Source of the DNA: Thermothelomyces thermophilus ATCC 42464
Lineage: Eukaryota; Ascomycota; Sordariomycetes; Sordariales; Chaetomiaceae
Direction: 5' to 3'
Assembly: GCF_000226095.1 (NCBI RefSeq)
Contig: NC_016474.1
Span: 2,542,001-2,606,000, forward strand
Length of the DNA stretch: 64,000 nucleotides
The position numbers and the translations under genes were made by a program. The notes below the pieces were generated by a model, which saw nothing but the letters and a program-made list of their open reading frames with translations, did not search any database and was not told the DNA's origin. Shown one piece after another: positions 1-10,378 of this stretch; positions within the stretch are counted from its first letter, which is position 1, and each line of letters opens with the position of its first letter.

Positions 1-77
1 GCTGCGGGCTCGGTCCAGCAGCGCCCGCCCGTGCGGAAGAGGTGCGGATACAGGAAGGTCAGGCGGTTCGTTGCCAT
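1..77 (-). CDS. 5' end of an unidentified gene (partial)
   Basis: Read on the minus strand, an ATG at 77 opens 25 codons that run off the left edge of the window. The peptide begins MATNRLTFLYPHLFR and is followed by Gly, Arg and Cys residues. An N-terminus rich in basic and hydroxylated residues with no acids in its first 15 or so positions would suit a mitochondrial targeting signal, but that is inference. I do not recognise the family. The start was chosen because it is the only ATG in this frame and the downstream codon choice (C or G in third position) matches the genes of the window. Only the first 77 nt can be seen, so the call rests on little. Confidence 0.45.
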   Translation of the reverse strand, partial: MATNRLTFLYPHLFRTGGRCWTEPA

Positions 78-1676
78 GGTTGGCCGGGAACTGGGCGGGC
101 AGCAAAAATGTGGTTGGACGTCTGTTCAGCTCACATGCCGCTTGAGGTGTTGTTGTGTTGTTGCAGAGCGTCGGCGTATGGGGAAGAGCGCGGGAGTTCG
201 GCAAAAGAGAGAGATAGATGGGTGATGATGCACTGTGAACTTTCCCAATCTGACGGAACGGTCCGGTCCAATGCCGCGGGTCAAGGGGCCTTGGCGAAAA
301 GCTACCAAGTACGGACCTCCGTAACGCTGTGGAGCTGCAGTGACCTACCAGGTAACAGTTCGCACCAAGGTAATCCGTACAGTACGGATTACATATCTCT
401 AAAAGGGCCGGGGAATGCAATTACGGAGGTTGCCCCACGAGGTGCATCAAACTGAGGTAGGGACTCTGGTTTACTGAGTAATCCGTACACGTGCGCTATA
501 TGTAAGGTACGTACGCGAATACAAGCAGGCGCTGGAGTACAGTACGTACGTCGTTTGTAGCTTGCGGAATTATTTTCTCGGGGAAGTACTGTTTGATTAT
601 CAGATGGCACAGAACCTTGCTTGTACTACAGAGTAGCATAACACAAACAAATCTGGAGGACTCGCAACGCTTTACGGATTAATCGGTAGTGGATTCCGGC
701 CACAACTCGATAAAGCGAACCCACGTGCGAACCAAGTTTGGCCAAGGCTGATCGAACGGATGGCAAAGACTGCGGCTAATTACATTTGCGGTGCCTGTTG
801 TCGGCCGAAGGCCCAATGGCAGGGCTGGCCAAGGGCACACCGGGAAAGCGATGACGACGGTTGGCCATCCCTGTCGATTTCGGTGAGGTGAAGCTCTGAC
901 CTCGCCAAATTGTTTGTAGCGAGAGAGACATGCGATTTACGCATCGAACGAAGTTGGGCTCTGTTTCTGACAAGGCGGCCGCTCTTTTTTTCCCCCAACC
1001 TTTTCGCAATCTCTCTCCCTCGAGCGTCTGCCACTCTTCTCTGGGGATTTCTGTGGCAACCAGCGACTGCATATTCGCCCCTCTATTTGCCTAAACAATC
1101 AACAGTTGACAACTAATTAGCGCCAAGTCGCACTGGACCGAATCATCATCGGTTGGGTCTACTCCCCGTCCTGCCGTTTTTCTTCACACAAGGAACGGGC
1201 GAGTTTCGGTCCTTATCAGCCCAATCTTTACCCGACACGATAATCTTTCCATTGTTTTGCCCCTTCTATTTCTGGGACTGATGAACGAGTTGGCAACTCC
1301 ACATTCGGGGCACATGGTCAGTTATTAAAAGAGCATTCGTCGATTTGCTTCATAGTCATATCTCTCTGTGGACTGGTGTCCCAAAGAAGGTAGGAGGAGT
1401 ATTGCTCTTGGTATTCCTAGCTGTTCCTCCGTACCGTCCAAGTCACCACTTTCCTTCCTGCGCCCGTGGTTGAATACGTTTCGGTTATATTTCCGAGAAA
1501 CTGACCCTTGCCATCTTGCGACGCTCGTCATCACCGACTCAATTCATCCGTAAAGCATTATTATTATCGTGGTACATACTTACACGATTCGGACAGATAT
1601 CTTTGTCAGCGCCAGCTGTGGCAACCCATACCTGTATCGGTCGTGTGGTCTTCTATCCATATGGCCTCCTCTGACT
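78..1676. other. intergenic region, divergent promoters
   Basis: No convincing gene is seen here. The stretch lies between the partial minus-strand gene and the plus-strand hydrolase-phosphatase gene, so it should hold both promoters. Positions 300-560 are rich in GTAC words and contain a perfect palindrome (separate entry). A T/C-rich run follows near 985-1020. Confidence 0.6.
370..392. promoter_or_regulatory. 11-bp-arm palindrome, candidate protein-binding site
   Basis: GTAATCCGTAC and its exact reverse complement are separated by one base (370-380 and 382-392). The same 11-mer occurs again at 478-488. A dyad of this kind in an intergenic region suggests a dimeric transcription factor site, but no factor can be named. 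Confidence 0.35.
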
Positions 1677-3440
1677 ATGGTACTGTACATACATTTGCCG
1701 CTCATTCATCGTCGGCAAGCAAAAGGCAAAGGTCGACTGACCGCGGAAGCAGATGCCAAAACCACGGACCCGCCTCTGATTCAGAGGAGCTCCAGCATCA
1801 AGTCTTACTCGACTTCCCGGGCCACTTACCCGAAACTCCGCGTCTTCTACAGGCGGCATCAGCACGCCGACAACCTCCCGACATCTCCCGCCCCGATTCC
1901 CCTCCTCGTGTTCGTTCACGGGCTGGGCGGCTCCGTGGCGCAGTTCAACTCGTTGCTCACCAGCCTGACGCCGATCGCGTCGTGCTTGGCCGTGGACCTT
2001 CCGGGATGCGGCGTCTCCGAGTTTGAGCCTCGCGACTGGGATGCCTACTCCACCGACGCCCTCGTCGAGCTCCTCGAGACCGTCATCGAGGACCACCGCG
2101 ACGTGGCGGCCGGGCAGGGGGTGGTCCTGATCGGCCATAGCATGGGCGCCTCCCTCGCCGCCCTGCTTGCCAACCCGCGGAAGCCGACGACGGCGCTCCA
2201 CGAGCACGTCGTCGGGTTGGTTGCCGTGTGCCCCACGGCGGGGCAGTTCACTCCGGGGCTCGTCCGCTTGCTGCGGGCAGCGCTCTACATCCCCGACTTC
2301 ATCTTTGACCTCTGGAGGGCCTGGGACAGGCGGGGAGGGCTCGAGAGCCCCAGCGTGCACCGGTTCGTCGGGGCGGGCGCCGACACCGAGACCAAGCGGC
2401 TCCAGTACATGTACAACTTGCAGAGCAAAACCCCCGTCTGGCGGCGCATGGCGTGGGGCGCGCTGCCCGTGTACACCAACGGCGTGCCTTCGGACGGCAT
2501 CGCGGGGCTGGACGTCTGGGCCGGCCTGAACCTGCCCGTGTTCCTGGTCGCCGGGACCGACGATCAGGTGGTGCCCCCGGGGGAGGCCGACAAGATCGCG
2601 GCGGTCCTCGGCGGTGACAAGTCAGAGTCCAGCCTGGAGACCAACGGGTCTGCGAAGCGCGGCGGAGGAGGGAGCGCGCCGGCCAACGGGGCGGCGGGGC
2701 TCCCAGATCTGCCACGGCACCCGAAGAAGGTGGTCATCAGCACCAGGCTGCCGAGCCCGGCCGGGCACGGCCTGCTGTATGCGCCGGCGACGGTACCCGT
2801 CCTGGCGGGCCTCGTGTCGGACTTCCTCTCGACGCACGTCACGGGCCGCCTGTCGCTGGGCTGGCAGCTGCAGCACCTCTGCCGCGGCGGGAAGTGGGAC
2901 GTCAAGAATCTCGAGAAGTGGCGCAACGTGGCGCCCGTGTCGGGGCCGATCGGCGGCATGTTCCGCGCCATCAAGACGCTCCGGGAGGTGGACGAGGAGC
3001 ACTGCCCGCGCGTGTTCGTCCAGAAGTGGGGACACATCATCAAGGACGTCATCGACATCTCGCACGACAACCCGGTCTACAACCCGTCGGGCCTCGAGCA
3101 GGGCGGGATCCGGTACCACAAGTACGCGACGCTGTCCAAGGTGCCGCCCAACGAGAGCGAGATCCGCGGCTTCATCGACCTGGTCGACAAGATCCGGGCC
3201 CGCCAGCGGGACCAGGCCAGGACCGACGGTTGGGCCGACGGTTACGCCATCGGCGTGCACTGCCACTACGGCTTCAACCGGACCGGCTTCCTCATCGCCT
3301 GCTACCTGGTCGAGCGGTGCGGGTTCACCGCCAAGGAGGCCATCGAGGCCTTTGCCAAGGCCAGGCCGAACGGGATCAGGCACGAGCATTTCAGGGACCG
3401 GCTCTATGTCCGGTATTCTGGGGTCAAGAGTGAGACATAG
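1677..3440 (+). CDS. alpha/beta-hydrolase fused to a Cys-based dual-specificity phosphatase
   Basis: Single-exon model of 587 aa from the ATG at 1677; the frame stays open upstream to 1569. Residues about 75-400 form an alpha/beta-hydrolase: HGLGG near residue 81 (oxyanion region), the nucleophile elbow GHSMG with Ser155, and a late GHGLL that can supply the catalytic His. Residues about 410-585 form a phosphatase of the dual-specificity/mRNA-triphosphatase-like type: HCHYGFNRTG places the catalytic Cys at about 529 and the P-loop Arg at about 535. A low-complexity Gly/Ala/Ser linker lies inside the hydrolase part. Both active sites look complete, so both activities are plausible; substrates are unknown. 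The N-terminus is uncertain: an ATG at 1661 in another frame opens a peptide starting MASSDYGTVHTF that looks equally protein-like, so a missed indel or first exon is possible. Its 3' end faces the NTF2-fold gene. Confidence 0.85.
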   Translation: MVLYIHLPLIHRRQAKGKGRLTAEADAKTTDPPLIQRSSSIKSYSTSRATYPKLRVFYRRHQHADNLPTSPAPIPLLVFVHGLGGSVAQFNSLLTSLTPIASCLAVDLPGCGVSEFEPRDWDAYSTDALVELLETVIEDHRDVAAGQGVVLIGHSMGASLAALLANPRKPTTALHEHVVGLVAVCPTAGQFTPGLVRLLRAALYIPDFIFDLWRAWDRRGGLESPSVHRFVGAGADTETKRLQYMYNLQSKTPVWRRMAWGALPVYTNGVPSDGIAGLDVWAGLNLPVFLVAGTDDQVVPPGEADKIAAVLGGDKSESSLETNGSAKRGGGGSAPANGAAGLPDLPRHPKKVVISTRLPSPAGHGLLYAPATVPVLAGLVSDFLSTHVTGRLSLGWQLQHLCRGGKWDVKNLEKWRNVAPVSGPIGGMFRAIKTLREVDEEHCPRVFVQKWGHIIKDVIDISHDNPVYNPSGLEQGGIRYHKYATLSKVPPNESEIRGFIDLVDKIRARQRDQARTDGWADGYAIGVHCHYGFNRTGFLIACYLVERCGFTAKEAIEAFAKARPNGIRHEHFRDRLYVRYSGVKSET

Positions 3441-3838
3441 GAATAATCTTGTTCTGCCTCGTGTTGCCTCTGGAAGGCCTTTTTATTTTTTCGGTTGCTT
3501 TTTCTTCTCTTCTCTTCTCTTCTCTTCTCTCTTCTTTTATTTACAGTTGTGCTCCTCAATGTGTTCTGTTCTGATTTGGGCATCTGGGATAGAGGGGATT
3601 GGCCAGCCGGGGTTAGTTTGGTTCTCATACTTACGTTTGTATACTGGGTTCAACAGGATAGAGGTTGGTCGCAAGAGGTTATTTTTTTATGCCATACCAA
3701 CTTGTTATTCAGCGTTTTCTTGTTTGTTTGTTTTTTTCTTCTTCTTTTGGCACGAATGAGAGAGAGAGAGAGTATTACATGACATTTTCGGACTGTCCAA
3801 AAGATTATTCCCCCCGTAAACCAAATAACGTTCCCAAC
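3441..3838. other. convergent 3' intergenic region with pyrimidine tract
   Basis: This is the shared 3' flank of two convergent genes. It holds a repeated TCTTC-type pyrimidine tract (about 3505-3540) and a GA run (about 3759-3772). No gene is seen. Confidence 0.6.
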
Positions 3839-4297
3839 CTAAGCCGTCAACTCGCCTCGGCTTGCCAACCAGGCGGCTCCCGTATCTGCCCAGATCTCGT
3901 ACTTCTCCACCTTGTGGTCGCGGTCGAAGGCGAGCACGTAGGTGAACACCTCGTCCCAGCTCTGGCCGGTGCTCTTCCACGTGAACCGCGCCCGGCCACG
4001 CACCGAGACCTTGCGCGCCTCGGCGTCGACCACGTACTCGCCAAAGCGCATCCGCTCAAAGCTGAGACACTCGGACACGAGCGACAGGTACTCGCACAGG
4101 CCGTCGGCCCCGCGGAAGTCGCGGCCGAGGAAGGGCGCCAGCCGCGGGAGGCCGTGCTCGTGCACGAGGATGTTGGCCTGCTCTCGCGTGAAGTGGTCCT
4201 TGAGGATGTCGCTAGGGTCCGCCGCGGCGCTGAAGGCCTCGCAGAAGGAGGTTGCTGAGGCGAGGAGCGCGGCGCGGTCTTCTTGGTCGGCGGACAT
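3839..4297 (-). CDS. small NTF2-fold (SnoaL-like) protein
   Basis: Intronless gene of 152 aa. The layout is that of the NTF2-like superfamily: an N-terminal helical part, a central segment GRDFRGADGLCEYLSL like the pocket-forming helix of SnoaL-like proteins, then alternating strands ending in YVLAFDRDHKVEKYEIWAD. These folds serve as small enzymes (cyclases, dehydratases, isomerases) or as ligand-binding modules; the sequence does not show which. No signal peptide or membrane segment is seen, so it is probably cytosolic. The start is the only ATG in a good position and codon use matches the neighbours. It is convergent with the hydrolase-phosphatase gene; no functional link is implied. Confidence 0.8.
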   Translation of the reverse strand: MSADQEDRAALLASATSFCEAFSAAADPSDILKDHFTREQANILVHEHGLPRLAPFLGRDFRGADGLCEYLSLVSECLSFERMRFGEYVVDAEARKVSVRGRARFTWKSTGQSWDEVFTYVLAFDRDHKVEKYEIWADTGAAWLASRGELTA

Positions 4298-4978
4298 TCC
4301 GTTCTCTTCTTTTCCTTTCTTCTTTGTTTCTTTTTTTCTTTTTACGCTTCTTTTTTTTTCCTCCTTCGCCTGTACTTTTTTTTCTTCCTTGAGTGATGAC
4401 CTGGTTGGTGTTCAGATTTCCACCGCTATCATACCATACCCAATATGTCCTGCACACTGCGGATTGTAGGCATGCACGGCAGTATCCCATTCAGACTGCA
4501 GGCTGATGATGATGATGGACGGTCATGGGGGTGCATCATTCGGCAGTTGCACCACCCCCTCCCCCACCCCTGTCGCGCAGACGTCATGCGCCTACTACCT
4601 AGTACACTAGTGTAGGCATTGATTTGCATGCAGGGTCTGATGCTGCCTGTGCAGTGGGCCTGGCCCCTTCCCTCTCTGCAGCCCTGCCATTCCGGGCGGT
4701 CTTGCCGTGGTGCGTGCAGCGGGTCGGCCCAACCTCTTCTAGCTAAAACCGAGCGGGCCCTGACTCGACTACTTCGTACCACCGACCGTACACAGTACGT
4801 CCGTACAACTCGTCTACGGAGTAACTACTCCGCTGTAATTATCAATTTGGCAAGTTCCCGCGCTGACCGCTCCTGCACGTCCCATGTAGTTCGCTGCCTA
4901 CAAGCTTGGTCCCTTCAAGGAACTTTTAACATTCTTCCATCAGACAGGACGACTGTGCTCGAGTAAACTACCGGCGCA
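4298..4978. other. divergent intergenic region
   Basis: Contains T/C-rich tracts just upstream of the NTF2-fold gene (about 4305-4390) and a GTAC-rich patch at 4770-4825 that includes TACGGAGTA (4815-4823). It should hold the promoters of the NTF2-fold gene and of the alkaline phosphatase gene. Confidence 0.55.
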
Positions 4979-7069
4979 ATGGTAGGATTCCAGAACCCCA
5001 TCCCCCCCCCCCCCCAAAAAAAAAAAGCAGATTATCAAACTCTCTATTATTTCTTATTCAACTTGGAAACTGATTCCAACGAAATGTAGTCCCCGAGGTC
5101 GGAGCGCACGCCGCTCCTGGCCGACAGCCCTCGCAACTCGGAGGAGTCGACTCGCGCCGCCGAAGAAGAAGATGCTGCCCTGCATGGGGGCAACGCCGCC
5201 GCGACCCTCTCCTCGTCTAATGAACACCGCCGCGGCGTGCGGGAGGTGCTCCTCTTCGTCTGGGCCGTCATCGCCACCGCCGGCGTCATCGTCCTCGCCG
5301 TGATCCTCCAGCACCGCAACGCAACTTCGGGCACGCCCTCGCCGATCTCTCCCAGCGACCCCTCCGCCGGCGGACCCTACACCGCGACGACGACGACGAC
5401 GACGACGACCACCACCACCACCACCACCACCACCACCACCAACACCGACACGAATGCCGGACTCCACTCCAAGAAACGCAACCTCATCTTCATGGTCTCG
5501 GACGGGATGGGCCCGGCGTCGCTGAGCCTGACGCGCTCCTTCCGGCAGCACGTCCAGTCCCTGCCCGCGTCGGACGTGCTCACGCTCGACGCCCACTTCT
5601 GGGGCACGTCGCGGACCCGGTCGACCAACTCGCTCGTCACGGACTCGGCCGCGGGCGCGACGGCCTTCTCGTGTGGCCGCAAGAGCTACAACGGCGCCAT
5701 CGCCATGCTCGACGGCCACCGCCCCTGCGGCACCGTCCTCGAGGCCGCCAAGCGCAAGGGCTTCCGGACCGGCCTGGTCGTCACCACCGACGTGACCGAC
5801 GCCACCCCGGCCTCCTTCGCCGCCCACGTCGACGTGCGCTGGCAGATGGACGAGATCGCGCTGCACGAGGTCGGCGCCGGCCCGCTCGGCCGCTCCGTCG
5901 ACCTCATCCTGGGCGGCGGCCGGTGCCACTTCCTCGGCAACGGCACGCGCGGGAGCTGCCGGAACGACGACGTCGACGTCCTCGGCCTCGCCCGCGACCG
6001 GTTCGGCTGGGCCTTCAAGGGCGACCGCCAAGGGTTCGACGAGCTGCAGCTCGGCAGGAACGCGACCCTGCCGCTGCTCGGCCTCTTCGCCGACGCCGAC
6101 GTCCCCTTCGAGATCGACCGCCGCAACATGGCCGACGTCTACCCGAGCCTGAGCGAGATGGCCACCACGGCCCTGACGGTGCTCGACGAGGCGACCAAGC
6201 ACGCCGACCACGGCTTCTTCCTCATGATCGAGGGCAGCCGCATCGACCACGCCGGCCACTTCAACGACCCCGCCGCCCAGGTCAGGGAGGTGCTCGAGTA
6301 CGACAAGACGTTCAAGATCGTGCTCGACTATCTGGCCAAGTCGGACACCGAGGGTGTCCTGGTGGCCACCAGCGACCACGAGACCGGCGGTCTATCTACC
6401 GCTTGGCGTACGTTCCTCTCTCTCTCATCTTTCTTTTCCTCTTTCACCTTTTTTTTCCTTTTCTTTCTGTTTTTTTTTTTTCCTATCCATTCTAGTATCG
6501 ATTGCTGACTCCCCTCTCCAGAAGCCCCTGGCGAGGCCCCCGTCTACGACTGGTACCCGGCCGTGCTGGCCAAGGCCAACGCCTCGGCCGAGCACCTCAC
6601 ACGGCTCCTCAACGAGCACGTGGCCGCGAACCCGGGCGAGTCAGAGCAGTCGCTCAAGGATTGGATCAACAAGGAGCTGGTCGTGGGCCGCCTCGGCATC
6701 ACGGACGCCCTCGAGACGGAGCTCGCCGCCCTCGCGGCCGACCCGGCCGGCGCCAACCCGGTCTTCTGCCGCATCGTCAGCACCCGCGCCCACATCGGCT
6801 GGAGCACCCACGGCCACAGCGCCGTCGACGTCAACATCTACAGCTCCGGCGGCCCGGCCGCCGAGAAGATCCGCGGCAACGTCGAGAACACCGACATTGG
6901 CAAGTTCCTCAGCGAGTACCTCGACGTCGACGTCGACGCCATTACCAAGGAGCTCGAGGGCAAGTTTGCCGCCCGGCGCGGTGGTGCCGACGCCACGGCC
7001 GAGACCAAAACCGGCGCCGCGGCCGAGGGTTTTGCCCTGTTGAGCGGGCATCGCCCCGCGGCCCAGTGA
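4979..7069 (+). CDS. PHO8: vacuolar alkaline phosphatase, type II membrane protein
   Basis: Model join(4979..4981, 5090..6407, 6522..7069), 622 aa. The catalytic part is a metal-dependent alkaline phosphatase: VSDGMG with metal-binding Asp139, TDSAAGATA with the phospho-nucleophile Ser187, IDHAGH and SDHETGG for zinc binding. A hydrophobic segment at about 54-75 with a basic side before it fits a signal anchor, as in yeast Pho8, so the enzyme should face the vacuole lumen and release phosphate from monoesters. A run of about 18 Thr (about 101-118, from ACG/ACC repeats) forms a stalk likely to be O-glycosylated. The 6408-6521 intron is canonical (GTACGT, CTGAC, AG). The frame entering at 5090 is closed by a stop at 5087 and has no ATG before the membrane segment, so the start is inferred to be a one-codon exon ATG at 4979 spliced over 108 nt (GTAGGA donor, CTGAT branch, TAG acceptor). 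That first exon is the weakest part. Confidence 0.85.
5389..5442 (+). repeat. ACG/ACC trinucleotide repeat encoding poly-Thr
   Basis: About 18 Thr codons in a row, first ACG then ACC, lie inside the alkaline phosphatase gene. Such a tract is prone to length change between strains and would alter only the stalk length. Confidence 0.85.
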
Positions 7070-7255
7070 TTTGAATGACTGCAGGACAGGATTCGGATGG
7101 GTTCTAGATGGGGTTCTAGATGGAGTTCTAGATGGCGTGCGGGAGGTTTTATGGGGCGAGCGTTGGCGCTGGAAATGGGAACGAAGGTTATGCATTGCAT
7201 CAGCCGGGCGAATCACACCACGTGGGACATGTTTAAGTTGTTTTTAAGTTGGTGC

Positions 7256-7299
<44 letters not shown>

Positions 7300-7970
7300 C
7301 ATCTACAGTGCATCACATCTAGCATCGCTCAACCGCCCAGGAGCTCGTTTGTTGTCACCTACCTACATATGTTTCCCCCTGCCCGTCCACACCGTCGGTT
7401 TCCTGAGCCAAAACAACAAGACATGCCCCGCGCCGGGCTACGTAGGTCGATCCAAAACCGTAATTGTTACCAGCTGCGAGTGGTAGCAGAGCGTCTGAAC
7501 CCTTGAACCCTCCGTGATTTGCGGGATTGCCCCTGCCGCCGCCGGTGTTGGTCCGCCTGAGAGGTCTGACAGGTGGCGGGCCACCGCTGCTTCTGATGGG
7601 CTGTTGGGCGTTGAGAGTGCGGTAGGAGGAGGAGGAGCCGGTACCGGAGCCGGACTGTGTGGTTGGGACTGTTACGGAACCGGCACGGCTGAAGAGGGCT
7701 GCGAAGTGGCTGATGGGAACACGAACTGGGTGATACGAGACAAATCTCAAAAGGAGACACGGTCTTTTTTTTTTTTTTTTTTCCACTAATTTCTCCCTGG
7801 TGCCCAGCTCAGGACGTCTGTCAGTGAAGCAACGTATATATATGTACGTCGTTTGACTTCTAAGAAGCACTAATAGATATATGTTCATATGCTCGTAGCT
7901 CCACGCACCATGCAAGATTAACTTGACTGACTGACCTTGCTCGCGCTGCTTCCGGCCGCCGCTCACTCAC
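7070..7970. other. convergent intergenic region with (TC)n
   Basis: 3' flanks of the alkaline phosphatase and TYR1 genes. It holds three near copies of GTTCTAGATGG (7099-7133), a (TC)n run of about 37 nt (7260-7296) and a T run at about 7764-7782. No gene is seen. Confidence 0.6.
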
Positions 7971-9933
7971 TCACCCACTCCCTCCCTCCTTATCACTCTC
8001 CAGCACCGCCTTGATCATGGCCTGGCCCATCTCGATGGCGCCCTTGAAGCGGGGCTCGAAGAACTTCTGCGTGACCTCGAACCGCTCCCGCCAGGTGTCG
8101 AACTGGCGCAGCGCGACGCACTCGGCCCACCCGGACGCGGCGATGGTGAACTGCAGGTCGTCCCTGCGGAAGGACGTGTCCTCGATGCCCACCCGCAGGC
8201 TCTCGTCCAGCAGGCCGGGCGTCCGGAACAGGTGCTCGGCGACGCCCAGCCAGAGGCGGAAGAGCGGGGTGGAGCAGATCATGTGGTCGTACGGCACGAT
8301 CCCCAGCGCGCTCCAGCAGTCGACCATGGCCAGGAGCGAGAGGTGGTTGTTGGGCATGGGCGGGGCGTTGCTCGTCGCGTTCGCGTCGGCGTTGAGGCTG
8401 AAGCGGTCCAGCACCCCGACGGGCAGCAGCGGCCGCTCCCCCCACTTGGGGCAGTCCTCGCGCCCAAAGACCTTCTCCTTGGCCGCGTAGACGCGCTCGC
8501 GCAGCTCGTCGCGGCGGCCCTCGAGCATGAGGTAGAAGAGCTCCGTCGTCGACCGGGCGAACTGGCTGATCTGCTTGTGCGCCTCCGGGTTGAGGATGGC
8601 CAGGCCGGCGTAGACGTGCCACTTTTGCGCGTAGATGCGCAGCATCAGGTTGATCTTGACGTTCTCGATGCCCCCGACGTACCGCCTCCCCTCCCAGGGG
8701 AACTGCTGGTTGGCGTGCCACGCCTTGCCCATCGACAGGAAGGCCGCGTGCGTCACCGCCTGCGTGTCGGCCGTGATGCGGTCGTGCTCCGCCGCCGACA
8801 GGTACACGTGCTTGGACCCCAGGCAGCGGAGCACCGCCTCCACCTTGGCAAACGACTCGTCCGAGGCGCGGTGCTTGATGAGCACCAGCGGCTGCCCGCG
8901 CGGGTCCACGTTGGGCCCGTGGAGCGAGTGGCACGAGACGATGTCGACGTCGCTCGGGAGGTGCTCCTCAAACGCCTTGATCTCGGGGTCTTTGCATGAC
9001 GTCTGGCCGCCCACGATGGCGCCGAGCCGGGTCGCTAGAACGGGGGTGTACACATTGTGTAAGATTCACGTTTCCGGCACGTCAACAAAAAGCAGATTCG
9101 GCATCGTGGACAGCACACACATGGACCATACTCGGCAACCACGCGGCCGATGGCCGCCGCCTCCACGCTGTAGATGATGTAGTTGCTGGCTCGAGACACC
9201 AGGTGACCGTTGCGGAGAATCTGTATATTTTTCTATACACGGCAGGATCTCAGCACTGGTTCACAGCGGAGAGATCAGGTCAGATTCACGCCCATACATG
9301 GTTGGCAAACTCTGCGACGAGCTCGTTGTACTTGTCCTCTCTGTCGCACGCCATAATCCTGAAAAGATCCACAGCCATCAGCCTCTTAACTGCAGTGATG
9401 CAGGGTAGTCAATAAATCTCTGAAGACCGCAGTCAGCGAATCATATCCAGGCAGAATGAACTGACGCTGAAAACTCGGGTAAAAGATGCAGACATCTTCA
9501 GACAAGGAATAGTTAGGTAGCTGAGATTTTCATCATGGAAAGCCCGCAGCGGTGAACCGGGGCCAGAAAGGCTGACCGGCCATGCCACGAACGATACTCT
9601 AGCCAAATGCACTCAAGTCATCATGCGATGGAGGGGGAGGGCAAGGTAGGACAGGACTGCAAAGGAAACTTTGGAGAGCGAAACGAAAAGAAAAGAAGCT
9701 GACTCACCAAGGCCAACGGTTCTGGAAGCCGTGGGTTTAACAAACGACGGCCGTGGACTGGCGAGGACCTCGTCCAGTGGCAACCCGATCGTCGAGCGAA
9801 CATGACACACGAGAGAACACTAGCATTCCTACCTCCAGCCAGCACTGCTCAGCCGGCGGGCATACATCTTGCCCATGTCGCCCATGCCGATGAGGCCGAC
9901 AACAAAGTCTTCGGCGCCTGGAAACGCCGCCAT
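7971..9933 (-). CDS. TYR1: prephenate dehydrogenase
   Basis: Model complement(join(7971..9034, 9121..9220, 9298..9358, 9833..9933)), 441 aa, four exons. The enzyme oxidises prephenate to 4-hydroxyphenylpyruvate with NADP, the committed step of tyrosine synthesis in fungi. Exon 1 carries the nucleotide-binding motif GLIGMGDMGKMYARRL; exon 2 carries MACDREDKYNELV, the end of the second strand; exon 3 carries NGHLVSRASNYIIYSVEA; exon 4 joins as YGPSTRLGAIVGGQTSCK, a family hallmark, and continues with HSLHGPNVDPRGQPLVLIKH. The order and spacing match yeast Tyr1. Exon joins keep the frame. Donors at the exon 2 and exon 3 ends (GTATGG, GTGTGT) are weaker than usual. The first intron is 474 nt, long for this window. 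Confidence 0.93.
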
Positions 9934-10378
9934 GGTGGGCACTCTCTCGTTCTCACTCTAGACCACTGACTGACGGATTGCTGATTGAGGCAGAACTCCT
10001 CGTTACCAGGTCACATCGTCGATCGAACAGGCCCGCAACTTCCTCGACGGCTGTTCCAAGGCTGAGAGGATTACCCAGAGTTGCTGGCTGGGTGAGGTGC
10101 GAAGAACAAAAAAATTTCCAATCGGGGTTGGGAAATTTAAAGCTCGCCGGAAACTCGGTGGGGGTTCCACTCAAAGCACAAGCAGACCCAAGCGGACCCA
10201 CCAAGCACTTCAAGTGTTAGCCCGGCACACAGTGTGGCACTGTGTTCATGTGTGTCAGAAGCACCTCTTCAGTACACACTTGTAGCAGCTCTCTGGGCTC
10301 AAACATTCTGCGCATGACTCAACGCTCAAGCAAGGCATTCTCACAGAGAAGGAGGAAAGGGAACAAGGAAATCCAATC
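9934..10378. other. divergent promoter region TYR1 / RCC1-repeat gene
   Basis: 445 nt between two divergent start codons, so it should contain both promoters. No repeated motif or gene stands out. Confidence 0.6.

Noticed and set aside
5054-6379. 441-codon minus-strand frame opposite the alkaline phosphatase gene
   Set aside because: It is an antisense shadow produced by GC-rich codons; Val/Gly/Arg-rich with no domain, while the plus strand carries full active-site motifs.
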